Of a DNA stretch of 64,000 nucleotides, positions 12,401-23,700 are shown in pieces. Numbering within the stretch: the first letter of the stretch is position 1; the number at the start of each line of letters is the position of its first letter. Origin of the DNA: Watersipora subatra (taxonomy: Eukaryota > Bryozoa > Gymnolaemata > Cheilostomatida > Watersiporidae); contig NC_088710.1 in NCBI RefSeq assembly GCF_963576615.1, positions 2,894,001 through 2,958,000 on the forward strand. Direction: 5' to 3'. The translations under genes were made by a program, and so were the position numbers. The notes beneath the pieces were generated by a model. That model saw nothing but the letters and a program-made list of their open reading frames with translations. It ran no database searches and was not told where the DNA came from.

Positions 12401-15400
12401 ATGCGTATATTTAGGTGTAGGTGTGTATATTTAGGTGCAGATGTGTATATTTAGGTGTAGATGTGTATATTTAGGTGTAAATGTGTATATTTAGGTGTAG
12501 GTGTGTATATTTAGGTGCAGATATGTATATTTAGGTGCAGATATGTATATTTAGGTGTAGATGTGTATATTTCAGTGTAAATGTGTATATTTAGGTGCAG
12601 ATATGTATATTTAGGTGTAGATGTGTATATTTAGGTGTAGGTGTGTATATTTAGGTGCAGGTGTGTATATTTAGGTGCAGATGTGTATATTTAGGTGCAG
12701 ATGTGTATATTTAGGTGCAGATATGTATATTTAGGTGCAGGTGTGTATATTTAGGTGCAGATGTGTATATTTAGGTGCAGATGTGTATATTTAGGTGTAG
12801 ATGTGTATATTTAGGTGTAGATGTGTATATTTAGGTGCAGATGTGTATATTTAGGTGCAGATATGTATACTTAGGTGTAGGTGTGTATATTTAGGTGCAG
12901 ATGTGTATATTTAGGTGCAGATGTGTATATTTAAGTGTAGATGTGTATATTTAGGTGTAGATGTGTATATTTAGGTGCAGATGTGTATATTTAGGTGTAG
13001 ATGTGTATATTTAGGTGTAGATGTGTATATTTAGGTGCAGATATGTATATTTAGGTGTAGGTGTGTATATTTAGGTGCAGATGTGTATATTTAGGTGCAG
13101 ATGTGTATATTTAGGTGTAGATGTGTATATTTAGGTGTAGATGTGTATATTTAGGTGCAGATGTGTATATTTAGGTGCAGATGTGTATATTTAGGTGCAG
13201 ATGTGTATATTTCAGTGTAAATGTGTATATTTAGGTGCAGATATGTATATTTAGGTGTAGATGTGTATATTTAGGTGTAGGTGTGTATATTTAGGTGCAG
13301 GTGTGTATATTTAGGTGCAGATGTGTATATTTAGGTGCAGATGTGTATATTTAGGTGCAGATGTGTATATTTAGGTGCAGATATGTATATTTAGGGGTAG
13401 ATGTGTATATTTAGGTGCAGATGTGTATATTTAGGTGCAGATGTGTATATTTAGGTGTAGGTGTGTATATTTAGGTGCAGATATGTATATTTAGGGGTAG
13501 ATGTGTATATTTAGGTGCAGATGTGTATATTTAGGTGCAGATGCGTATATTTAGGTGCAGGTGTGTATATTTAGGTGCAGATGTGTATATTTAGGTGTAA
13601 ATGTGTATATTTAGGTGTAAATGTATAAATCTAAGTATATATTTTCCATGTTTTCAGCAGATGTTCTTAAGTTACCATACATATATTATATCTGTTGAAC
13701 ATGTTGCTGCAGGCAGTACAAGCTACCATCGAGCAGTCTCAGACATCAAGCAGTTTTTCCCAGAAGGCCTTTGCTGCCCTAACACAGCTGATTTGCAAGC
13801 TGAAGACATCGCTGCTCCTGGCGTAGACCATATAATTTCTGCCACGAGTCGGCGAGCCAAGGGCCGCTCTGCAATGGACCCTGGTAGGTGCTTTCTATAG
13901 CTTTCATCTGTATGCTTGTACTTCAATTCACAAGAAGGCAACTTTTGGGACGTCACATCATACATATCGCATGTCTTTTTCTCTTCATTTGACATTATCT
14001 TCCTTTTTAAAAATGCGAACCCATCTGAGAGGTGACCTGCAGAATCATAGCTGAAGATAACCGTATGTGACGTATGCTCAGTGTTTACATGGCTGTGAGT
14101 GGATTAGCCCATTTAAAAAAGATTATAGTTTAATCACTCACCTAAATCAGGGTTTGGGTATCTTGTTTTATATATCATTCCAAACTGTTGTCTTTGTTTT
14201 ATATAGCATTCTAAGCTGTTGTCCTTGTTTTATATAGCATTCCAAGCTGTTGTCCTTGTTTTATATATCATTCCAAACTATTGTCTTTGTTTTATATAGC
14301 ATTCTAAGCTGTTGTCCTTGTTTTATATAGCATTCCAAGCTGTTGTCCTTGCTTTATATAACATTCCAAGCTGTTGTCTTTGTTATATATAACATTCCAA
14401 GCTGTTGTCCCTGTTTGCCATTTATATTTTATTGCTATGGTTCGGCATCTTTCCACGCGTACCACACTTGTTCAGGTTGTTAAATTATTTAATTTCAAGC
14501 TGTATTATACTATCGAGTTTTTAGCTTTTGACTGAGTTTTAGTTCTCCATTTAAATGAGTGTATATTTTATAATTGTCTAATTTAAATATTTTAGTGCTT
14601 GATTGAAGCAATGATATACAGCAACATATAATGTAGGGGCTGTATATCATTGGTTGAAGCAATGATATACAGCAACATATAATGTAGGGGCTGTATATCA
14701 TTGATTGAAGCAATGATATACAGCAACATATAATGTAGGGGCTGTATATCATTGGTTGAAGCAATGGTATACAGCAACATATAATGTAGGGGCTGTATAT
14801 CATTGGTTGAAGCAATGATATACAGCAACATATAATGTAGGGGCTGTATATCATTGGTTGAAGCCAAAACTTTTTACACTAAAAAGTGTGATTTTTGACT
14901 CAAAAGCAAATCTTGGAAACAGGAAACAGTATGTCGACATGACAAAGCATACCGAATGTTAAACTGTGTCTGTTTCAGGACTTTATAACTTGAACAGATT
15001 GAATGAAGTGAACTGTTTAGTTCTCTTACCTCCTCTTGTTCGACTTGAAGCAAAGTCCTCTAAATTCACAGACATCGTACAATGCCTGCAAACAGCTGAG
15101 TGAGTCTATATTAAGAAGGCGCTTTTATCTCCAAGTCTAACCTTGACTTTTTCTAGTCTGTAAACATTGTTTTGCAAGCAAAGCCTTAGCACCTAAACTC
15201 ATTGAAGCTGAATCGGGTAATGTAAATCATAATGTTACATATCTTGAAGCGGTTCAAACTCGCTGTCTAGTTTGCCTCTGTTTCATTTGATCCAATTCGT
15301 TGAAGTTCCTGTCAGGCTGCTGACTGGAATACTGGTAAACATACAACTCTCACCTCATCCGTTGATAATTTGACAAACATTGTTGGCACCACTCATTTGA

Positions 15401-17348
15401 GTCTCATAGTATAAAAATAATATTTTCATTGAATACTTAAGGTAAATCTCTTTGTACGGTGTAAAATTCACTGATCATGTGGTTTGTCTGAGATATACTT
15501 CATTTTCAACCATGAATCTCTCGAATTTGTTTAGAATTTACTGCAAACAGCAGAAAGACCTTTTTGATAACACTACCTGACAACGCAAACACCGTGTCAC
15601 GCTAATATCTATTGTTGTAGTATACTTCCCGGTAGAGTAACTCAAGTGATCTTACTAAGTTTATGTATTTAACTTTGGCAGGTGTGAGAGTAGTGCAGGC
15701 AGGTGTGAGAGTAGTGCAGGCAGGTGTGAGAGTAGTGCAGGCAGGTGTGAGAGTAGTGCAGGCAGGTGTGAGAGTAGTGCAGGCAGGTGTGAGAGTAGTG
15801 CAGGCAGGTGTGAGAGTAGTGCAGGCAGGTGTGAGAGTAGTGCAGGCAGGTGTGAGAGTAGTGCAGGCAGGTGTGAGAGTAGTGCAGGCAGGTGTGAGAG
15901 TAGAGCAGACAGGTGGCAGGTGTGTGAGTAGTGCAGGCAGGTGGCAGGTTTGAGAGTAGTGCAGGCAGGTGTGAGAGTAGTGCAGGCAGGTGGCAGGTGT
16001 GAGAGTAGTGCATGGTCTATGCATAGTAATGACAACCATTCAATAGCATTACCTTGCGCACTTGCTCGGAGGTTGAGATATTGTTTACTCAAACCCAAAG
16101 ATGTTTGAAACTTGTTTTAAATCATTTTTAAATAATGCAAATAGCAACTAAATCAAGGCATGCCAAGCCATTGCTGCAGGCAATTCAAATCGCATTGTAT
16201 TACATTTTCAGAGTCCAAGTAATCTAAATAAAAAACTATATGAATCATGTTTGTTTAGAGGCTACATGCATATCTAACTACACCATTCATGGAGTAGATC
16301 TAACTACATCTACCATAAAGTGATCCAAGTTCAGCATAAACAGTTATAACTGGGTCATCATCTGTGTTGAAACTTGTGTTCCTGTGTCGATACTTGTGTA
16401 ACGGTGTCAATACATTTTACTTTTTGCAGAGCGTTGATTGCTGGGGCTCGGATGGTCTGGCTTACGGAGGAGCAAGCACAGCAGTATCTGCATCTTGTAA
16501 AAGCTGGCAGCTTTGCACAGGTGCCTGTGCTCACATCGGCACCCATCATTGTACTTGCTGTACAGTGTCACAATGCCATTATTTCTTATAACTACATGAT
16601 GGAAGAGTGAGTATAAGTCATAGGACAACTAGGCAGAAACAAGTCATAGTTATGTCGACGTTTTGTGCTGAAATATGGAGTTGCTTTCTCCTTCTTTACT
16701 CCCAGAGCCTACCAAAATGTATGATGTTGTTTATAATAGGGGGATGAGGAAAATAAACAAGGAAATAGCAGACTACAAGCGATTCATAATGAGCGCAAAG
16801 GATGCTAGTATGGTAGGTTGTCTTTCCATGGCTGGTATTCCCAGCCTCTTTAATAATTTAGACACTAGTTGGTAATTTTACAACAACCCTTGCAACATCT
16901 TTTATTCCTTACTCAGCCTCCAAACAGGCTTCATCTGTCTGACAATCCATATAATTTAAGGTCAACCTAGAACTGTATTTACTTCTCCGTAAAAAACTTG
17001 CTATTTTGAATTCTAGCACTAATGTTATAGGGTATAGAACATTGTGCTATAGCACACAGGCAAACATTAGAGCATACAGGCAAACATTAGAGCAAAAATT
17101 CAAAATTGCAAGTTTATTGCCTGTTTGCTATGGCTGTCTGTCTGATACTCATCTCCATATGCCTGCTTGCTTTAGAATTTTATCGAATGACTTTTTCTTG
17201 GAGATAATTTATCGCAATTTATTGTTTGCTGTAGGCGAAACGAATGTGTGCATTCTTCTTCGACCACCTGATCGGAGACGACTGCAAGCTGGAAATCATT
17301 TCTAAAGGTAAAGGGAGTACAGAGGTAAAGGAAGCTGCTGGAACATGA
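490..17348 (+). CDS. Multi-domain NDPK-like protein, 3' part of gene (about 19 exons)
   Basis: Exons: 490-687, 816-926, 2288-2363 (tentative), 2886-3026, 3830-4016, 4276-4451, 7044-7184, 7742-7851, 8023-8155, 8901-9037, 9352-9489, 9792-10021, 10599-10806, 11295-11490, 13713-13883, 14979-15099, 16430-16606, about 16706-16812, 17235-17348 (stop TGA). All have AG/GT borders and phases agree except at the 16606/16706 join. About 950 residues are encoded here; the first exon starts in phase 0 after an acceptor, so the N-terminus lies upstream. Four nucleoside-diphosphate-kinase-like repeats are visible. The best runs from LVTLLTVKPG through HMTSGPSMLIAL and MLGPDDPAEA to NGLYCSTS, where active kinases have N-x-x-H-G-S; the catalytic His is Tyr. 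The others read GPFLAVALRG/MGPADPELA, LTGKPTLVMMLRG and LTSAPIIVLAV. A structural, probably axonemal role like other NDPK-domain ciliary proteins is inference; I cannot name the orthologue. Confidence 0.82.
2455..2641. repeat. 36-bp tandem repeat, 5 copies
   Basis: Five copies of a 36-bp unit containing gtgcctggtcatccaggtgt sit in the intron between the tentative exon 2288-2363 and exon 2886-3026. Because 36 is divisible by 3 the array is open in two frames, but it is not part of a consistent exon. Confidence 0.9.
3105..3191. repeat. Degenerate (TAC/TGC)n microsatellite, left half
   Basis: Imperfect triplet tract (actactattac type) interrupted by the hAT MITE at 3192-3657 and resumed at 3658-3780. 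It explains the Leu-rich and Ser/Asn-rich chance ORFs here. Confidence 0.85.
3192..3657. mobile_element. hAT-type MITE, 466 bp, in a triplet repeat
   Basis: The ends are perfect inverted repeats, caggggttcccaacc at left and ggttgggaacccctg at right. The flanking 8-mers tactactg (3184-3191) and tgctactg (3658-3665) match at 7 of 8 positions, as expected for a hAT 8-bp target duplication. There is no transposase, so it is non-autonomous. It sits in the intron between exons 2886-3026 and 3830-4016 of the NDPK-like gene. Confidence 0.82.
4876..5220. mobile_element. hAT-type MITE, 345 bp
   Basis: Terminal inverted repeats tagtgctgcacgat and atcgtgcagcacta bound an AT-rich body full of cgatat motifs. 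Flanking 8-mers gctgcatt (4868-4875) and gttgcatt (5221-5228) agree at 7 of 8 positions. No coding capacity. It lies in the large intron between exons 4276-4451 and 7044-7184. Confidence 0.8.
5465..5585. repeat. GT/CTGT-rich simple repeat
   Basis: A stretch of gtgtctgt-like units about 120 bp long in the same intron. It produces a Cys/Val-rich chance ORF. The rest of 5586-7040 is AT-rich intron in which nothing else was recognised apart from a short direct repeat (agacctgcctacttaatg) near 6310-6350. Confidence 0.8.
8803..8868. repeat. 31-bp direct duplication
   Basis: Two tandem copies of a 31-bp unit containing ggcgggtccatctgtgagca lie 30 bp upstream of the 3' splice site used by exon 8901-9037. 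Confidence 0.85.
10886..11042. repeat. 15-bp minisatellite, about 10 copies
   Basis: Copies of gtggtcctagttagg in tandem, just after exon 10599-10806. Each unit carries a ttaggg hexamer, but the period is 15, so this is not telomeric repeat. Confidence 0.93.
12180..13640. repeat. 20-bp minisatellite, about 73 copies
   Basis: A 1.46-kb array of atgtgtatatttaggtgcag in near-perfect 20-bp register, with variant units (tgtag, ggtgtgtat, atatgtat) in patches. It fills the intron between exons 11295-11490 and 13713-13883, ending about 70 bp before the acceptor, and interrupts the codon one base after NGLY in the NDPK active-site motif. Confidence 0.97.
14150..14420. repeat. 31-bp minisatellite, about 8 copies
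   Basis: Units of the form tgttttatatagcattccaa followed by gctgttgtcct repeat with small changes in the intron after exon 13713-13883. Confidence 0.9.
14595..14870. repeat. 51-bp tandem repeat of hairpin-forming units, 5 copies
   Basis: Five 51-bp units. Each contains caatgatatacagc and, after a short loop, its exact inverse gctgtatatcattg, so each unit can fold into a 14-bp stem. Located in the intron before exon 14979-15099. The minus-strand Ile/Tyr-rich ORFs across it result from the period being a multiple of 3. Confidence 0.93.
15680..16012. repeat. 21-bp minisatellite, about 15 copies
   Basis: Tandem ggcaggtgtgagagtagtgca units, perfect on the left and degenerate after 15895. Open in several frames because 21 is a multiple of 3; not exonic. 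It lies in the intron before exon 16430-16606. Confidence 0.95.
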
Positions 17349-17731
17349 ACACGTGTTACAAGGCAGTGTAAAGGTTACTTTGTGCAGCTAAGCTATAATG
17401 AAGGCTTACGTACGCAGAAAGTTCCAGAATGAGTCGCTATTGGTTCACTCAGCTGTTGCTTCTGTTAACATTTTGCTCAAGTGATAGGATCTCATATTGA
17501 CAGTTCCGTGTGTGGGATGACACTGATGTATTCTCTATGTGCTTATTATCTCTCTTCCCCATATGATAGTATTTTAGTTTAAAGCTAATGGACTGCTGTC
17601 CAAGCCAAGTTTTATGTATGCATGACTCATTCTGTGTTTATAGTGAAATATTTTTGTACTGAAATACAACGAAGTTTTATGATACGCGCAGGAAACTGGT
17701 TTCACTTTCTGAGACATCACTAGGACATGTA

Positions 17732-17740
17732 TTTAATAAA
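17732..17740. promoter_or_regulatory. Overlapping convergent poly(A) hexamers
   Basis: AATAAA on the plus strand (17735-17740), 387 bp after the NDPK-like gene's stop, overlaps ATTAAA read on the minus strand (17737-17732), about 50 bp after the stop of the neighbouring minus gene. I saw no better plus-strand hexamer between 17349 and 17735. Confidence 0.6.
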
Positions 17741-17788
17741 TATTCTACAAAAGATAACTTTGCCTAATATAAAAATATAAAACTATTT

Positions 17789-20700
17789 CTAATGACTCTT
17801 AGCGGACAGAATACGCTTGACCTGGTTGTCAAAGACGGGTCGTACGGTGTTAGCGGTGAGTGACATTCGTCGTTGCGAATAATATGACTTATGTGGGGCA
17901 ACAGAATCGCGTCCCTTTCTTGTTTTAGCGCTCTTTAACCTAGAAGGTGAAGTTTGTGGTCGATTGTGAATCTTCTCGTCATAAGGGATTTGATTGACAT
18001 CTAGCTGTTGGGTAGAACCCCGCAGGTCCAGCACCTGTCTATGTGACTTCTTTGCATGAGCGTAAGTGCTGTGACTAGACTTTGGCCGGCCCATCTGGGT
18101 ATGCTGTTGGTTGATTTTTTTGGCTGGGTTGGACGGTTTGGAACAAGAACTGCAAGACTTTGGCCGAGGTAGTCTGTATTTAGTCTCAGTCAATGATTCC
18201 TCTGGCAGACGGGTATGCAGTGAGTATGAAACAGGCACGCAGATGCCGTTACACGACTTTTTATTGCAGGTGCTGCATGGCATTGACTTCTCTGGACAGT
18301 CTCCCACGCAGATGACTTGTGTGCACTCCTGAGCACACTTTGAAGAAGAACGTGTAGACTTGGCACTCTGTGCTCGTAACTTTGAAAGAGCGCTGGAGGC
18401 GCTGCGTTGTCGAATATATTGCTTCGTTTTTGAGAATCTGGAATCTTCCACCTTCTCCGTCGCGAGTTGAAGTTTTTCCAGCTCAAAGCATCTCATCATT
18501 ATTTTGGCCTCTATTTTGTCTACCTTTGGTTTCATCTATAAATGAAAACACAGATGATGGAGGGCCTTAAAGGAGTGCACACGCGTGCATAAAGTATGAG
18601 TAGAAATAGTCTTACCTCCAGAGAAGCCTCCCTTTCAGCAAGTGCCCTTAGATCCAGAGACATCAGTGCCGGAGAAAAAACATTGCTGAACTCATATTTT
18701 GGCTGTCGAATGTAACTGGCATCAAAATCGTACCTGTGTCTGTCCCTCTTCCCCTCCACAATGGCGCGTGAGTCGAGCCTCTCTGGTCTCATGTGCCACT
18801 CCATCTACAAAGACAACACCAAGTTGACGCAAGCCAAACCACGCTGCATCATAATCTGACAACTTATCTGACAACTGATCATCTTGTATTTATATAACAT
18901 GCCTGCAATAAACGCTGTGACAAAAACCATTTTGTGGACACCCTTGTCAGAGCTAGACTTTGAGTTTCTTACAGCTCAAACAAGTGTTACAGTTGCAAGT
19001 GTTTGAGCTCTCTACTAAGTGTGGACCAAGTTCCCATCAAAGTCATTAAATGACGAAAACAAGTAAAGGTTTGTGGCTTTTTGATTGGCAGTTACCAAGT
19101 TTGTCCTTAGCCTGTGCTCTAACTCTACTATTTCAAATAAGTTTTTTGGGACTTCATCCTCTATTTTTAAAGATTAGTTCAGACCCTCCAGCCAGAGGAA
19201 GCTCGTTTTGAGCCGTGCTGGTGTCTTTCACTTACGCCTGGAACATTAATCTTTCGGGGGTTCAGAGGTGTGTTTGGTTCTGGAATTGTCTCATCGTCCG
19301 ACCTGTCGTCATCTTCTAATGATTGCCTTCCTTCATCCAGAAGCTCTGGTGCGATATCTGCAGCCTATAAAACAATGACGACTTGTAGTGAGAAAGCCTA
19401 AATGCTGCAGACATTTGGTTTCACCCGCAAGACTCCCTGACATTTTGCCAGATCACCATAGCTGTCAGTCATAGCCAAACTTCATGTATAGTCAAAACGA
19501 AAGAGAAAATTAGAAGTTATCTGTCTACAGCTACCATTCCGATGCCAAGTGTGCTTGCTAGCAGGTCGTCACAAATTCAAGCCTCAGGTAAGATATCTAG
19601 AAGACAGACCATAATACATTCGGGACAATCAAACCGACAAAAGTACTCTCAAAATTATATTAATGAAAACTTCAGTCTTTGCAGAACATTCTCACAATTG
19701 CATGAGAAAGAACATTCAGAATATGATAACACTTGACTTCTGAAACCACAAAAAAACATGCTCACTCTATTTCTTCTTTGGACTGAACCATGGGAGTCGC
19801 TTACACCATAGGTGTCGCTTACACGCAGGGAGTCGCTTACACCGTGGGAGTCACTTTCACCATGGGAGCCGCTTACACCATGGAAGTCGCTTACACCGTG
19901 GGAGTCGCTTACACCATGGGAGTCGCTTACATCGTGGGAGTCACTTACACCATGGGAGTCACTTACACTATGGAAGTCATTTACACTATGGGAGTCGCTT
20001 ACACCCAGGGAGTCGCTTACACCATGGGAGTCACTTACACCATGGGAGTCACTTACACCCAGGGAGTCACTTACACCATGGAAGTCACTTACACCGTGGG
20101 AGTCACTTACACCATGGGAGTCATTTACAATACGAGTAACAGCGCAATGATAGGCCTACATACCAATCTTACACAGCTCTTTTAATAAAACAACAAATGA
20201 ACAAATAAAACAACAATTATTTAATTACCTATATTTCCTTCCATAAACAGTGCCTCACACATAGTAACATTGATGAAAAATAGTATTATACACATGAACA
20301 GGAATATTCTAGTAAGGCAGTGAGTGATCCCTCACTTTTCACAGTCAATCGAGACCCGCTCCTCCAGCGATAAGTGAAACTCCATAAAATAAAAGCTACA
20401 TTTTAAAGTCACTTGTTTATTAATTTTTAGTATTTTCCTTCTTTTCTTAAGTTCACTAGACAATTTTGAGGGTTATGGGTGTCTAAGAAGTGACAAAGAC
20501 CTAACAGGAAAACAACAAACTGCAACAGCTGCTATGACAATGATGCTCATGGAGGGATCGCACTGACCCAGAGTATGAGACATTTATATATTTTATTTTT
20601 CTACTTTATATTTTTATTCATTTTCTCAAACTAAAAATTTTTAATGAACATTTTTTAAACCCAGGAACTATTGAAACAGTAAAAGGAGAGCCGTAAAGTA

Positions 20701-23700
20701 GCGAGGAATTACAGTAGTATTATTGCTACTGTCCATCCTGTTACCAATCTTATCAATTCCTGTTACTGCTCGACTCATCTGAAGTTCAAATGTCAGGACA
20801 CTTCACTGACTAGTAACACTGACTTAATCTTGTGATGACAAATACTGAGTGAAACAAGATGGTTGGTTAGTGAATACCTGACTAGCCCTTTGATCGTCTG
20901 GCTCGGACTCGCTGAGTGATTCAGCCACATCCTCACTGTCCAGACTAGCGACTCCACTCGTGCTACTTTCTGACTTGCCATGCTTGTCATCAGCGCTGCC
21001 CCCTGTGGTGAACTCCACTTTTCGCTCACCTGCGAAGCGTTGATTCATTTTTACCAAAGGATATAAATTAAAACACGCCATTTCTTTTCTTAGCAAATGT
21101 TGGCAAAAATCCTGGCTTTTTATGCAACTAGATAAACTATCCATGTACATTGTTGTAGAACTCACGGTACAAGTTCCCTATTCAACATACCGTAAAACCT
21201 CTAATTGAACGCCGCCTCTAATTGAATGCCACCTCTATTTGATTGCCACTATAAGAGAAGGGTTAATATAGAGCGCCATGGCGTTCAATTAGACATTTTA
21301 TGGTATATAAACTTTGAAGATTAAATTAGGGTCTGACTCTAGTATTTACCAGTGTATTTAGCTGGTAGATACAGCAATAGAAACCCCTAAACACAGAGAT
21401 AAGAGCACGCCAGACATAAACAGTGATAGCGAAACTAGTCACCATTATCTCTGTAAATAATAAATATAAAGCTGTTGTTAAATGACAAATATTTGTATGT
21501 ACTTAAATAATACATGACAAAAGAAAAAAAAGGATGTATCATGTAAATAAATCCAAATTTCAGCTGATATGACAGACAAAATATTTGTCTCAAATCATGG
21601 CTTGTAAATAAACAACACCTACATTGAATCAGTTTGACAGAAGATCTACATGTACATCAGCTCGAATCTTAGAGTACACTGACTTACAATACGACTTACA
21701 ATACGACTTACAATACGACTTACAATACGACTTACAATACGACTTACAATACGACTTACAATACGACTTACAATACGACTTACAATACGACTTACAATAC
21801 GACTTACAATACGACTTACAATACGACTTACAATACGACTTACAATACGACTTACAATACGACTTACAATACGACTTACAATACGACTTACAATACGACT
21901 TACAATACGACTTACAATACGACTTACAATACGACTTACAATACGACTTACAATACGACTTACAATATAACTTATAATACAACTTACGATACGACTTACA
22001 ATACGACTTACAATATAACTTATAATACACTTACTCAGCAAACCTATGGTAAAAGTCAGAAAATTTATAATATACAAAAGCACATGTATATTATAAATCT
22101 ATGCTATAAATGGGTGTAGATAGTATACCTACTATATAGCAGAGGTAGGAAACCTATGACTCTCGAGCCATATGTGGATCTTTCAATGATTGCATCTGGC
22201 TCTTCGACAAATCAGTGGAAAAATAATTCGTAATTTGGCTGTTAATTTAATTATCATAATAATACAAATAATGCTAAAATTACAATGACAGTAAACAAAA
22301 TAAAAAATAACGTCAATTTAATAAAAACATATTTTTATTTGTAACCTTTTGATATGGCGCGCACAGCAAAGGGTTTTTAGTGTTTTTGTACTCCGCTCTG
22401 CGCAGGCCGCACAGAGACCGCACGAGTAATTTTTAGATCAAAAAGTAAACCCTTCAAACCAAAATATGACTAAAAAAATTGTTCTTTGAACATTTTTGTT
22501 CAAAATTAATCTAGTTTTTTTATAATCTAAAATTGCTCAAATATACTAAGTTTGTTGGTCTTCCTTTTCCATTTTATGTTTTAAAGGTTCAAACTATACA
22601 TATGGTTCTCCTGGAACTAAATTTTGAAACATGTGGGTTTTTGGCTCTCTCAGTCAAACAGGTTCCTGACCCCTGCTATATAGTATAGTATACTTATATA
22701 GTATATTTGTATATTTATAGTATACACGGTATACTATAAATATATACCATACGCATATACCAGCAGCTCACCTTTCCGATCTTTCCCAATGATGAGGATT
22801 TTTTCACCAAATTTTCCCTTAAGGTCGTCATCCTGCTGGAAGCTCTGTACGATGTCTGCTGTCAGCATGTCATAGTCTCCCCATGATACGTTGTTCCCAG
22901 TGCGAGTATTTGAAATCGGAGTAGATTTTGGTCTATTGCGGCTGCTTGTCACGGCGACCCTTGGCCTTCGCTCTCTGAAAATAACAGTAATAATACCCTA
23001 ATAATAATGCCATCTCACATGCACCTTGGACAGCGTACAGCGTACCTTTCATATTAAGGAACTAGAGACACTGCGAGACGCTGTGGGAGCTGTTCAAACA
23101 TTACATCTGATAAGATAGTAACATTAAAACCTTTGAAAGATAATCTGCAATTAATTAAAAGAACTTGTTCGTTACAAGGAAAAGACCAGTCAGGTTTTCG
23201 TGTAGACACGGTCTGCGGTAGCTCATGTGCTGTGTCTGCATCTGCTTTGACCTTTGCTGCCTATCAGACTACCAGGTTAAAGGTTTGGCATACGCGCAGT
23301 CAACACAAGTTGTAAAAATCCTTTAAGTCAAAAGTCACATCTTCAACTTGGCACCTAAGGCTACGTTAAATATATTTCCTATACTACCTGCGTGTCTCAC
23401 AGCTAATTAGTTTCCATCTCAATTGGTACAAAATGTCAATTATGACAAAAATTTCCTCCATCAACAGAGGTGTTAACATAACTTGGCTATACACATATTG
23501 ACATTGCCAGCAAGTGCTTGTATTAGAAGCATGTCATAACAACTCGTGTACAGTCTAACACCTCCATTCATAAGCCTTATTCAAATGCGTCTATTTCTTT
23601 ACGCATAATCTATACAGGTGTTTTAAGAGCAAACAAGGCAAGCTGCCTCTCAACACACTTTTCAGACTGACAGATTTAATTGATGCCAGAAAGTTATCAC

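Noticed and set aside
12180-13640. CRISPR-like regular array
   Set aside because: Units are directly adjacent with no unique spacers and the setting is an animal intron.
15602-16098. Long repetitive ORFs on both strands (Thr/Leu/Pro and Val/Gln-rich)
   Set aside because: They are frames through the 21-bp minisatellite; the period is a multiple of 3, so several frames stay open. No splice or start context.
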